Shown: positions 25,262 through 35,711, counted from the stretch's first letter. The stretch is DNA of 64,000 nt from Erysipelotrichaceae bacterium (GCA_017442805.1 JAFRZA010000017.1:1-64000), one strand, 5' to 3'. Notes: generated by a model not told the origin, from the sequence alone. Made by a program: numbers and translations.

Positions 25262-26452
25262 CTATAACCCGAACGAGGCTTTTACCTGTTCATACAGCTT
25301 TTGAACGGTCATGCTGCCGTCATTGACCAGGCAGACGATGCCCTGTTCTTCGCATTCTTTTCTGACCTTCTCAGCGAAAAGGATGTCTCTTTTCATCCAG
25401 TTGTCAAAGGCCGTTTCCTTATCGGAACATTCAGCCAGCACCTGCTTTACCCACTGGCGCTGCCGGTAGTGTTCGATCTGGAATTGCGGCTCCGGCACTA
25501 TCGTGAGGTAATCGGTAAACCCATATCTTTTCATCACTTCAGGTGTGTAAGCCGCCCCTTCCGTGATTATCAGTTCATTGTCGATCTGTTCCAGCTTTTC
25601 AAGGACATACGGCGCCATTTCTTCATAGATCAAAAACTCATCCCGGCACTGTTCTTCCGAATCTCTGAGCCAGATCTCATCGACCGATAAGTCCTTGTAC
25701 TTCAGGCAGGTTTTCTTTCCATCCCGGGCTGCGCGGTCGACAAATTCCTCAAGATGATTATCCACCTTGAAATAATACGCTCCGTATTCTTCCACTAACA
25801 TTTCCGCAATGGTGCTCTTACCGCTGCAGGGCGAGCCGCCGATGAAGATTATTCTTTTATCCGGCTGCAGAGGCCTGATGCTTCGTTTTCCATCTTCATC
25901 TATTGTTAATAAAGATACGCTGCCGGCAGTTCCGTTAAACTCCGTTTCATAATATGATTCAACATCAAGTCCCATGAACATGATATTCCAGATTCTCAGA
26001 AGGTCGCCATGGGAAACAATGATTATGTTTTCTTCCTCACTTGTCATTATTTCGTCGAAAAAGGGCTTAAGGCGGTTGAAGGCATCGCGTACGCTTTCCC
26101 CGTCCGAGAACAGTCTGTCGTCAACGGTATTCTCCGGCTGCTCAATGTTTTCCCGAAGCCACTGAACGGACTTGCCGCAGCATTTCCCGAGATTTCTTTC
26201 TCTCAGTTCCCATCTTAAGACCGGTTCAGTTCCCAGATGACCGGCAATCTCTTCGGCTGTCTGACTGGCGCGCTTCAGGTCTGAAGAATAAAGCACCGCG
26301 TCTTTTCCCGCGAGTTCTTTCCTGAGTTTCCTTCCGATGCTGTCTGCCTGTTTTCTGCCAGACTCCGTCAGTTCCCAATCCGTCCATGATCCTACCATGC
26401 CGTTAATGTGGTGAATCGACTGAGTATGCTGAACCGTTATGATGTTCTTCAT
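25262..26452 (-). CDS. Histidine-phosphatase / P-loop kinase fusion
   Basis: Residues 1-195 are a histidine phosphatase (phosphoglycerate mutase) domain. His9, the phospho-acceptor, lies in QHTQS where most members have RHGET, so the first arginine is Gln8. SSDLKRASQTAE and the second catalytic His148 in VSHGDLLR are kept. Residues 200-396 carry a P-loop (GGSPCSGKST, 205-214) and resemble small nucleoside or sugar kinases (AAA_33 type). The order is the reverse of eukaryotic PFK-2/FBPase-2. The substrate is unknown. It starts 10 bases after rlmD. Confidence 0.8.
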   Translation of the reverse strand: MKNIITVQHTQSIHHINGMVGSWTDWELTESGRKQADSIGRKLRKELAGKDAVLYSSDLKRASQTAEEIAGHLGTEPVLRWELRERNLGKCCGKSVQWLRENIEQPENTVDDRLFSDGESVRDAFNRLKPFFDEIMTSEEENIIIVSHGDLLRIWNIMFMGLDVESYYETEFNGTAGSVSLLTIDEDGKRSIRPLQPDKRIIFIGGSPCSGKSTIAEMLVEEYGAYYFKVDNHLEEFVDRAARDGKKTCLKYKDLSVDEIWLRDSEEQCRDEFLIYEEMAPYVLEKLEQIDNELIITEGAAYTPEVMKRYGFTDYLTIVPEPQFQIEHYRQRQWVKQVLAECSDKETAFDNWMKRDILFAEKVRKECEEQGIVCLVNDGSMTVQKLYEQVKASFGL

Positions 26453-26462
26453 GTTTTCCTCT

Positions 26463-27773
26463 TTATTTCCTCAGATTCCAGAGCGTCACTGTCTCGACAT
26501 GAGGAGTCTGCGGGAACATGTCATATGGCTGAATGAAAGTCAGTTCATAGTATCTTGCCAGATCAGCATAGTTTCTGGCCAGCGTAGCGGGATTACAGGA
26601 AACGTAGATGATCTTCCTGGGCTTACTTTTAACGATCGTTTCAATGAAGTCGGCGCCCAGACCGGTGCGCGGCGGATCAACGATCATGACGTCGATGATC
26701 TGCTTCCTGGCTATCTTACCGATTTGTTCGTTCGCGTCGGCGCAGATGAATTCGGCGTTCTTAATGTTGTTTACCCTGGCGTTTTCCCGGGCGTTTTCGA
26801 CAGCGCTCTTTTCCAGGTCGATGCCGATGATCTTCTCACACTTTTCCGCCAGCATCAGCGACATGACACCGATGCCGCAGAAGGCCTCGACGACCGTGCC
26901 GCAGTCTTCACCTAATAGTTCTCTGACCTTACGGTAAATGTTCAGAGCCTGTTGAGTATTCAGTTGGAAAAAAGACTGCGGAGCAAGAGAAAACTTCCTC
27001 TCTTCAATGTTCAGATCAATGTTATTCTTTCCTGCCAACAAAACAGCCTTGCCGGAAAGCAGACTGACCGGATTTCTGACAGTATTGACAATCTGATAAA
27101 GGGAAACGATCCGGTCGTCGGCCATGAGGTCATCGATCAGCTTCCGGGGAAGTTTTTCTTCTCCGGTAACAATGACGGCCTGGTACTGTTCACCAAAACC
27201 TCTGACCATCAGGTGGCGGATGCCCTTTTTCTGCTTATGATCATAGGCTTTCAGATGATGCTTATTTAAAATCTTAAGGATTTCCAGCCGGATCTCTTCC
27301 AACTTTTCCTCATGCAGCGGGCAACGGTCAATGTTGACCGGTTTGTTGGAGCCGCTCTGATACATGGCATTGACCAGCCGGCCTTCTGCTTCCACTACCG
27401 GCAAGGCGCACTTATTGCGGTAGGCCGTCTGCCTGGGTGAGGCAACTGTCATGTCAGGGTTTATCTCCTGATGAGCGTACTTGAAGAAGGCTTCTTTGAG
27501 AAGTTCTCTTTTGTTTTCCAGCTGGGCTTCGTACTGCAGCGTCATCAGCGGGCAGCTGCCGCACAGGCGATTATGAGGACAGAATTCCTTTCTTCTCTGC
27601 CGGCTGCGCTTTTCAATTCTGATCAATGAACCGATGTAATAGCTTCGGCGGTCTTCTCTGATCTTCCACTCCACGGTTTCGCCGGGGAAACAGCCCGCAA
27701 TGAAGACAGGCTTATTGCGGTAATAGCCGATTCCTTCACCATTAATGCCCATCTTCTCAATCTGAATCTTCAT
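26463..27773 (-). CDS. rlmD: 23S rRNA (uracil-C5)-methyltransferase RlmD/RumA family
   Basis: The 436-residue SAM-dependent RNA methyltransferase has an N-terminal TRAM domain (IEKMGINGEGIGYYRNKPVF). A 4Fe-4S cysteine cluster CPHNRLCGSC follows. The catalytic core has CGIGVMSLMLAEK, DPPRTGLG and the nucleophile Cys in VSCNPATLARN. It methylates uridine in 23S rRNA; the exact position cannot be read from sequence. I chose the ATG at 27773 because the TRAM domain starts there. No ribosome binding site is seen, and a TATAAT (27780-27785) ends six bases before the ATG, so the transcript may be leaderless. Confidence 0.9.
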   Translation of the reverse strand: MKIQIEKMGINGEGIGYYRNKPVFIAGCFPGETVEWKIREDRRSYYIGSLIRIEKRSRQRRKEFCPHNRLCGSCPLMTLQYEAQLENKRELLKEAFFKYAHQEINPDMTVASPRQTAYRNKCALPVVEAEGRLVNAMYQSGSNKPVNIDRCPLHEEKLEEIRLEILKILNKHHLKAYDHKQKKGIRHLMVRGFGEQYQAVIVTGEEKLPRKLIDDLMADDRIVSLYQIVNTVRNPVSLLSGKAVLLAGKNNIDLNIEERKFSLAPQSFFQLNTQQALNIYRKVRELLGEDCGTVVEAFCGIGVMSLMLAEKCEKIIGIDLEKSAVENARENARVNNIKNAEFICADANEQIGKIARKQIIDVMIVDPPRTGLGADFIETIVKSKPRKIIYVSCNPATLARNYADLARYYELTFIQPYDMFPQTPHVETVTLWNLRK

Positions 27774-27862
27774 GAATTCATTATACACGCATTTGAAAAT
27801 CTTCCCTAATGTTCGCGGTTTGACATTAACCATGCCGCTTTCTACAATTTAGTCAGTATGAA

Positions 27863-27879
27863 AGGCGGCCCTGCCGCCT
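27863..27879 (+). promoter_or_regulatory. Hairpin just before the aldehyde dehydrogenase ribosome binding site
   Basis: AGGCGGC, loop CCT, GCCGCCT form a stable 7-bp stem. It ends seven bases before the GAGG site and has no T-run, so it may affect translation or mRNA decay rather than termination. Confidence 0.4.
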
Positions 27880-27896
27880 GCTGGCGAGGTAACATT

Positions 27897-29267
27897 ATGA
27901 GCATGATCGAAGAAACCCTGAAGAGACAGAAGGAATACTTTTACAGCGGCAGAACGCTTGAACTTTCTGACCGTCTGGCTGCCCTGATCAGCCTGGAACA
28001 GGCGGTCAGAAGACATGAGAAAGAAGTAATTGAAGCCCTGCATCAGGACCTCAACAAGTCCCGCACCGAAGCCATCATTACCGAACTGGGCATCTTCTAC
28101 AGCGAAGTCTCATATCTTAGGAAAAACCTCCGCAAACTGATGAGGCCGGAAAAGGTAAGGACTACTTTGTCTCTAATCCCAGCCCGCAGCTACATCGTCA
28201 GCGAGCCTTACGGCTGCGTACTGATCATGTCCCCCTGGAACTACCCGTTCCTATTGACAATGCAGCCTTTAGCCGGCGCTCTGGCCGGGGGCAACTGCGT
28301 CACCCTGAAGCCTTCCGCCTACAGTCCTCACACTTCCGAAGTAATCAGAAAGATCATCTCCGAAGCCTTAAGCGAGGAATTGGCCAATGTTGTTCTGGGC
28401 GGCCGGCAGGAAAACCAACAGCTGCTAGACCACCCCTTTGACTTCATATTCTTTACCGGCAGCGTCGCTGTCGGCAAGCTGGTCATGAGCAAGGCTTCCG
28501 AAAGGCTGACTCCCATTGCCCTGGAACTGGGCGGCAAGTCACCGGTCATCGTTGACGAAACAGCGGACATCGACCTGGCCGCCAAGCGGCTGGTCTTCGG
28601 CAAGTTCATCAATGCCGGTCAGACCTGCGTGGCCCCTGACCACATCTTCGTTCATCAGTCCGTCGAGCAGCAGCTGGTCGATCGGCTGATCTACTGGATC
28701 GAACAGTTCTATCCCCTGGATGATAAAGATTTCATCGCCGATTATCCCTGCATCATCAACCAGAAGCACTTTGAACGTTTGCTCGGCCTTCTGGAGGGTC
28801 AGGAGATAACTTATGGCGGAAGGCATAACGATGAAACCCGGCAGATCCAGCCGACGATCGTCCGCAACATTGACCGCTCCAATAAACTGATGCAGGAAGA
28901 ACTGTTCGGACCGATCTTCCCCATTCTTACCTATCAGCGTTTTGAAGATGTTATCGATGAGATCAAGCGGCTGCCCAAACCCCTGGCTCTCTACCTCTTC
29001 TCAACTGACGAAGGTCACATGAAGGCCGTGGAGAATGAAGTGAGTTTCGGCGGCGGCTGCATCAATGACTGCGTCGTCCAGCTCTCAAACCACCATCTCC
29101 CCTTCGGCGGGGTCGGCAACAGCGGCGTCGGCAGTTACCACGGCAAGGCCAGTTTCCGCTGCTTCACCCACCAGAAATCGCTGGTCCGCAAGTCCAATCA
29201 TCTGGATATCAGCGTGCGCTACCGCCCCTATGACAAACGGAAAAGCGACATACTGACCAAGCTTTGA
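27897..29267 (+). CDS. Aldehyde dehydrogenase, class 3-like
   Basis: The 456-residue NAD(P)-dependent enzyme oxidises aldehydes to acids. The catalytic Glu lies in LELGGKSPVIVD and the nucleophile Cys in NAGQTCVAPDHI. The nucleotide fold carries FTGSVAVGK. The short length and absent N-terminal extension fit the class 3 (fatty or aromatic aldehyde) group, which is often membrane-associated. I chose the ATG at 27897, seven bases after GAGG, over the upstream ATG at 27858. It is a monocistronic unit ended by a strong terminator. Confidence 0.92.
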   Translation: MSMIEETLKRQKEYFYSGRTLELSDRLAALISLEQAVRRHEKEVIEALHQDLNKSRTEAIITELGIFYSEVSYLRKNLRKLMRPEKVRTTLSLIPARSYIVSEPYGCVLIMSPWNYPFLLTMQPLAGALAGGNCVTLKPSAYSPHTSEVIRKIISEALSEELANVVLGGRQENQQLLDHPFDFIFFTGSVAVGKLVMSKASERLTPIALELGGKSPVIVDETADIDLAAKRLVFGKFINAGQTCVAPDHIFVHQSVEQQLVDRLIYWIEQFYPLDDKDFIADYPCIINQKHFERLLGLLEGQEITYGGRHNDETRQIQPTIVRNIDRSNKLMQEELFGPIFPILTYQRFEDVIDEIKRLPKPLALYLFSTDEGHMKAVENEVSFGGGCINDCVVQLSNHHLPFGGVGNSGVGSYHGKASFRCFTHQKSLVRKSNHLDISVRYRPYDKRKSDILTKL

Positions 29268-29276
29268 ACCATACGA

Positions 29277-29308
29277 AAGGCCTGACTAAGTCAGGCCTTC
29301 TTTTGTTT
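29277..29308 (+). terminator. Terminator of the aldehyde dehydrogenase gene
   Basis: AAGGCCTGAC, loop TAA, GTCAGGCCTT (29277-29299) followed by CTTTTGTTTTT. Confidence 0.88.
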
Positions 29309-29512
29309 TTACTTTTTGCTCATCTTGATCAAAACGGCGATCAGTAAGCCGATGATGATCAGCGGGGAAAGCAGGTAGATCAGCGCTACCAGAATCGATG
29401 TTCCGGCGGCAATCAGATTCAATACGTACTTGACGAGGTGCCAGGCAATGTATACCACCGCCACTAACAGCACGACGTCCAACAGCATTCTCAGAATGTC
29501 CTTAGCCTTCAT
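29309..29512 (-). CDS. Small two-helix membrane protein
   Basis: A 67-residue protein with two predicted membrane segments (about 10-32 and 37-61) and a basic C-terminus (KMSKK). The family is not recognised. A GGAG precedes the ATG. It lies downstream of the disrupted membrane gene on the same strand. Confidence 0.55.
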   Translation of the reverse strand: MKAKDILRMLLDVVLLVAVVYIAWHLVKYVLNLIAAGTSILVALIYLLSPLIIIGLLIAVLIKMSKK

Positions 29513-29575
29513 TTGACTTCATTCTCCTTTTCAACCATATCATTATAATTCTTTTGTGCTGAAAGCACAAAACCG

Positions 29576-30226
29576 TCAGATGATGCCGGCCGGAATCAGG
29601 ACTACCAGCAGCAGAGCCACGGTCCCCCACAGGATTCCCAGCACCTTCCACTTCTTCTTATCCGGCAGCTCATTGATGTAGTTACAGGCCAGAAAGAAGG
29701 GAATGTAGGTAGTGATGAACACCGGCACAACGCCCCACCACTTATAGACCCAGATGAAGGAATGATTTGAAGTGGCGGCCAGGAAGGACTCAAACAGGGC
29801 AAACAGCAACGCCATGGAAACGGCGCCGACGATCTTGCAGTCGATGCCGAAGAATTTGGTGTTCTTATCCTAAGGCAGCATCTTGTAACAGATCATGCCC
29901 GACAGCGAGAACATCATGCTCAGTTCCCAGCAGACCCCGATCAGGATGATGAAGGTCGTGGAAGCATTGCTGACGGACCACAAGGGATAACCCCAGATGT
30001 GGGCGATGACTGCGTTGGCGATCTCATAGAGCCAGTGGACGCCATAGGTGGCCAGGCCGGCCGCGATGACCTTATAATCCTTCTTCTGCATGTTGTCCCA
30101 GTAAACGTAGAAGACAACGGCCAGAATGAAAATGAAAGTCCAGTTGAAGTTTTCCGTGCTTCTGACGGCAATCTGATCAACCAATGACTTGGCACCGTCA
30201 CTGCCGTCTCCCCAGAATGTGAACAT
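29576..30226 (-). pseudogene. Multi-helix membrane protein gene split by an in-frame amber codon
   Basis: One continuous frame encodes a membrane protein of about 215 residues with roughly six hydrophobic segments, but a TAG at 29870-29872 follows residue 118. The frame then continues with DKNTKFFGID and hydrophobic helices to the natural stop at 29576. A single change at the TAG (for example from AAG, Lys) would restore it. The 5' part has a good AGAGAGG ribosome binding site. The family is unknown. It could be a recent nonsense mutation, a sequencing error, or programmed read-through. Confidence 0.7.
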
Positions 30227-30298
30227 ATTGTATACCTCTCTTTTTCCTAATTATATCATACCGGCCTGAAGAATACGGGCCTGCCGGATTGGCGCCGG

Positions 30299-30319
30299 AA
30301 AAAGCAGCGTTCTCGCTGC
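30299..30319 (-). terminator. Terminator of the 78-residue gene
   Basis: On the minus strand GCAGCG, loop AGAA, CGCTGC and TTTTT follow the gene's stop by a few bases. Confidence 0.8.
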
Positions 30320-30326
30320 CATTTTC

Positions 30327-30563
30327 CTAAATCCTTACCTGCAGTCTGATCGGCTCCTCGTCTTCCGGTTTCATGAGAAGAAATTCGGTAAAGCTCATCG
30401 GCTCTCCGGTATCCTTCAGAACGACCAAGGGAGTCCCTTCGCCTCCGATGTCATACATATGCTCTTCCCGGCAGAATACGTATGCGTCCTTGTATTCCGA
30501 ATAGATGTCAAAATCGGGATTATACTCTCTGGCTATTCTGATTGCCTGTTTCAATGCGATCAT
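30327..30563 (-). CDS. Small hypothetical protein (78 residues)
   Basis: The protein is acidic, soluble and not recognised. It has a clear GGAGG ribosome binding site nine bases before the ATG and its own terminator, so it is likely real. A segment ARE-YNPDFDIYSEYKDAY near the N-terminus and LVVLKDTGEPMSF in the middle are suggestive of a small beta/alpha domain. No function is proposed. Confidence 0.6.
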   Translation of the reverse strand: MIALKQAIRIAREYNPDFDIYSEYKDAYVFCREEHMYDIGGEGTPLVVLKDTGEPMSFTEFLLMKPEDEEPIRLQVRI

Positions 30564-30680
30564 ATTTCTTACCTCCGTCTTTATCCTACACCGCTGCGGG
30601 CATTCTTTTGTCGCCCCGAAGGCGACTTTTCCGCGCCGGCTGCCCCCTGAGCGTTCCCCGTGTTTTCAGATTTTCAAACA

Positions 30681-30701
30681 AATATGAAAAAATTTCATAT
30701 T
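30681..30701. promoter_or_regulatory. Perfect inverted repeat upstream of the second importer's promoter
   Basis: AATATGAAA and TTTCATATT form an exact 9-bp inverted repeat with a three-base AAA spacer. It ends five bases before the -35 box, a typical operator or activator position. Confidence 0.55.
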
Positions 30702-30706
30702 TTCAG

Positions 30707-30734
30707 TTGACATATTTTTCAAATCGTTTATCAT
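30707..30734 (+). promoter_or_regulatory. Promoter of the leader peptide and second importer
   Basis: A perfect TTGACA (30707-30712) and TATCAT (30729-30734) are 16 bases apart. Transcription should start near 30741, just before the leader's ribosome binding site. Confidence 0.75.
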
Positions 30735-30754
30735 TTACTTAAAGGAGATCATCC

Positions 30755-30814
30755 ATGAAGAGTTCACGCTATTTCGCTTACTATTATTTCTTCTTCAGTT
30801 ACCGGAAAAAGTAA
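30755..30814 (+). CDS. Tyr/Phe-rich attenuation leader peptide
   Basis: The 19-residue frame MKSSRYFAYYYFFFSYRKK contains five Tyr and four Phe codons within eleven residues (6-16). AAGGAG lies eight bases before the ATG. Such a run matches classical leader peptides (pheA, pheS, his, trp), where stalling on scarce-aminoacyl codons changes mRNA folding. It lies directly upstream of an attenuator hairpin and an aromatic-type ABC importer operon. The peptide itself probably has no function. Confidence 0.85.
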   Translation: MKSSRYFAYYYFFFSYRKK

Positions 30815-30880
30815 TCGTTTTGCGTTGGCGTGTATTCAGATCAATTTAACCTAAAAGCTGCCAACCGGGCAGCTTTATTA
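30765..30880 (+). promoter_or_regulatory. Ribosome-mediated attenuator of the second importer
   Basis: Four pairing segments are visible. Segment 1, CACGCTA (30765-30771, in leader codons 4-6), can pair with segment 2, TGGCGTG (30826-30832). Segment 2's GTTGGC (30824-30829) can instead pair with GCCAAC (30860-30865), which blocks the terminator. The terminator is AAAGCTGCC (30854-30862) with GGCAGCTTT (30868-30876), then TTTATTAAT. A ribosome stalled at Tyr/Phe codons would cover segment 1 and favour read-through. The weak T-run is the main caveat. Confidence 0.75.
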
Positions 30881-30896
30881 ATAGGAGGGGAAACAA

Positions 30897-31853
30897 ATGA
30901 AAAAACTATCCGTCATCTTACTGTCACTGTTAATGGTCCTGACCATGGCCGGCTGCAGCCAACCGCAGCCTGAGGACGACAAGTTCGTCGTCGGCATCTG
31001 CCAGCTGGTTCAGCACCCCGCTCTCGACTCCGCCACTCAGGGCTTCAAGGAGGCCCTCAAGGAGGCCCTGGGCGATAAGGTCACTTTCCTGGACGGCAAC
31101 GGTTCCGGCGATCCGGCTACCTGCACCATCATCTGCAACGGCTACGTGACCGATGGCGTTGACCTGATCATGGCCAACGCGACTCCGGCCGTAAAGGCCG
31201 CCGCCAGTGCCACCAACACCATTCCGGTCATCGGCACTTCCGTAACATCCTATGGCGTGGCTCTGGAACTCGACAACTTCGTCGATGTCACCGGCACCAA
31301 CGTCTCCGGCACATCCGATCTGGCTCCGCTGGACAAGCAGGCCCAAATGTTCCTGGATCTTCTGCCCAACGCCAAGACCATCGGCTTACTCTACTGCTCA
31401 GGCGAGCCCAACTCCCTGTTCCAGGTAGGCGTCGTCAAGGATTACCTGGAAGCTCATGGTCTCACAGTCAAGACATTCTCGTTCTCATCCTCTGCGGACG
31501 TAGCCCTGGTAACCACCCAGGCCTGCAGCGAATGCGACGCCTTATACATCCCGACCGACAACACCGCCGCTGAATGCGCGGAACTGATCGGCGGCATCAT
31601 CCTGAACAACGCCATCCCGGTCATCGCCGGTGAAGAAGGCATCTGCCAGGGCTGCGGCATTGCCACCCTGACCATTGATTACTACCAGCTCGGTGTCCAG
31701 ACCGGCAAGATGGCCGCCCAGATCCTCAAGGGCGAAGCTGATCCTGCCACCCTGGCCATCCAGTATTTCGACAATCCGACCTACAAGTACAACAAGGCTC
31801 TCTGCGAAAAGTTCGGCGTTACCGTACCTGAGGGCTATGTGGAAATGAACTGA
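30897..31853 (+). CDS. TrpX-like ABC substrate-binding lipoprotein (second importer)
   Basis: The 318-residue ABC_sub_bind (COG2984) lipoprotein has a signal peptide with lipobox MAGC (Cys 20). It is a paralogue of the protein at 5036 and shares the same layout, including the QLVQHPALDSATQGF ligand-domain start. The Tyr/Phe leader upstream suggests a tyrosine or phenylalanine ligand rather than tryptophan; this is inference. The permease follows after 14 bases. Confidence 0.88.
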   Translation: MKKLSVILLSLLMVLTMAGCSQPQPEDDKFVVGICQLVQHPALDSATQGFKEALKEALGDKVTFLDGNGSGDPATCTIICNGYVTDGVDLIMANATPAVKAAASATNTIPVIGTSVTSYGVALELDNFVDVTGTNVSGTSDLAPLDKQAQMFLDLLPNAKTIGLLYCSGEPNSLFQVGVVKDYLEAHGLTVKTFSFSSSADVALVTTQACSECDALYIPTDNTAAECAELIGGIILNNAIPVIAGEEGICQGCGIATLTIDYYQLGVQTGKMAAQILKGEADPATLAIQYFDNPTYKYNKALCEKFGVTVPEGYVEMN

Positions 31854-31867
31854 AGCGGAGCAGCAAA

Positions 31868-32755
31868 ATGACTTTAAGCAGTCTGCTTGCCCGCCTTCCC
31901 GGAGGAATTGCCATCGGCATCCTCTACGGAATCATGGCGCTGGGAATATACATTACCTTCCGCGTCCTCAAAGTCTCCGACCTGACGGTCGACGGCTCAT
32001 TCGCGACCGGCGGCGCTGTCAGCGTCATGCTGATGCTCGCCGGCGTCAACACCTGGATCTCCCTGCTCTGCGCTTTTGCGGTCGGTCTGCTCTGCGGAAC
32101 CGTTACCGGCTTACTGCACACCAGGCTGAACATCCCGATCATTCTTTCCTCCATTCTCGTTCAGATCGGCCTGTATTCCGTCAATCTGCGGATCATGCAG
32201 GGTTCAGCTCTCAAGTCCATAAGCGTAGACAAGTATAACCTGCTGATAAACGTCCGTTTCGTCAGCAAGACCATCCTCATCGGCGCCCTGATCTCTCTGG
32301 TTCTGATCATCATCCTGTACTGGTACTTCGGTACCGAACAGGGAAGCTCGATCAGGGCGACCGGCAACAACTCCGCCATGGCCAAGAGCAACGGCATCAA
32401 CACCGCCACGACCACCCTCATCGGTCTGGCCCTGTGCAACGGTGTGGTAGCCTTTGCCGGAGGTCTGATGTCCCAGTACCAGGGCTTTTCCGATGTCAAC
32501 CAGGGCCGCGGCGCCATCGTCACCGGCCTGGCCGCCATCATCATCGGCGAAGTGCTGTGCGACATCTTCTTCAAGAAGGGCAGCAGCTTCTGGCTGCGGC
32601 TGACCTTCGTCATCCTCGGCGGCATCATCTACTACCTGATCATGGTGCTGATCCTGTGGCTGCGGGTCGATTCCAACGACCTCAAGCTGTTCACCGCCAT
32701 CATCGTCGCCATTTTCCTGGCCATTCCCAATTTCCGGAAAGGAGCTGCTGAGTAA
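31868..32755 (+). CDS. TrpY-like ABC permease (second importer)
   Basis: The 295-residue membrane protein has about eight hydrophobic segments and the COG4120 signature VLKVSDLTVDGSFATGGAVS near the N-terminus. It matches the permease at 6089 in the same part. A GGAG-like site precedes the ATG and its stop lies one base before the ATPase gene. It should form the channel for the second aromatic-type importer. Confidence 0.87.
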   Translation: MTLSSLLARLPGGIAIGILYGIMALGIYITFRVLKVSDLTVDGSFATGGAVSVMLMLAGVNTWISLLCAFAVGLLCGTVTGLLHTRLNIPIILSSILVQIGLYSVNLRIMQGSALKSISVDKYNLLINVRFVSKTILIGALISLVLIIILYWYFGTEQGSSIRATGNNSAMAKSNGINTATTTLIGLALCNGVVAFAGGLMSQYQGFSDVNQGRGAIVTGLAAIIIGEVLCDIFFKKGSSFWLRLTFVILGGIIYYLIMVLILWLRVDSNDLKLFTAIIVAIFLAIPNFRKGAAE

Positions 32756-32756
32756 C

Positions 32757-33551
32757 ATGTTAAGGATCACAGACATCGCCAAGACATTCAACAGGGGAAC
32801 GGTAAATGAGAAGGTGGCCATTGCCGACCTGTCCCTGACGTTAAACGACGGGGACTTCGTCACCGTCATCGGCTCCAACGGCGCCGGCAAGTCGACCCTG
32901 CTCAACGCCATCGCCGGTACCTGGCTGACCGATTCCGGAAGCATCATGATCGATGACATCGACATCACCCGCCTGCCGGAATACAAGCGGGCCAAATACA
33001 TCGGCCGGGTCTTCCAGGACCCGCTGATGGGCACGGCTGCCGACATGTGGATCGAGGAAAACCTCGCTCTGGCCAGCCGTCGGGGCGAACGCAGACGCCT
33101 GTTACCCGGCATCACCCGCTCAGAACGGGCTGAATATGCCGAGATGCTCAAGCCGCTGAACCTCGGTCTGGAAAACCGTCTCACCAGCAAGGTCGGACTG
33201 CTCTCCGGCGGCCAGCGGCAGGCTCTTACCCTGTTAATGGCAACCATTAAGAAACCCAGACTGTTGCTGCTGGACGAGCATACCGCCGCTCTGGACCCGG
33301 CAACCGCCGACAAGGTCCTGAAGCTTACCGACGAACTTGTCAGCAAGGACAGCCTGACCACCCTGATGATCACCCACAACATGCAGGACGCCATCGACTA
33401 CGGCAACCGGCTGATCATGATGAATGAAGGCCGGATCATCCTGGACATCGCGGGTGAGGAAAAGAAGCAGCTGACCAAGCAGCAGCTGATCGACCGCTTC
33501 AACGCATTATCTGACCAAAAGCTGGAAAGCGATGACGTTCTGCTTTCCTGA
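32757..33551 (+). CDS. TrpZ-like ABC ATPase (second importer)
   Basis: The 264-residue ATPase has Walker A GSNGAGKST, signature LLSGGQRQALTLL, Walker B LLLLDEHTAALD and H-loop MITHNMQDAI. The DEHTAALD form is shared with trpZ at 6999. It completes a three-gene operon controlled by the Tyr/Phe attenuator. A strong terminator follows. Confidence 0.9.
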   Translation: MLRITDIAKTFNRGTVNEKVAIADLSLTLNDGDFVTVIGSNGAGKSTLLNAIAGTWLTDSGSIMIDDIDITRLPEYKRAKYIGRVFQDPLMGTAADMWIEENLALASRRGERRRLLPGITRSERAEYAEMLKPLNLGLENRLTSKVGLLSGGQRQALTLLMATIKKPRLLLLDEHTAALDPATADKVLKLTDELVSKDSLTTLMITHNMQDAIDYGNRLIMMNEGRIILDIAGEEKKQLTKQQLIDRFNALSDQKLESDDVLLS

Positions 33552-33590
33552 TCGCGATATTTTCTCCCTCTTGTTAATTAGATCATTACG

Positions 33591-33618
33591 AAAAGAGCAA
33601 TCTCACGATTGCTCTTTT
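33591..33618. terminator. Bidirectional terminator
   Basis: AAAAGAGCAATC, loop TCAC, GATTGCTCTTTT form a perfect 12-bp stem between convergent operons. Confidence 0.9.
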
Positions 33619-33629
33619 CAATTGGTTCC

Positions 33630-35707
<2,078 letters not shown>

Positions 35708-35711
<4 letters not shown>

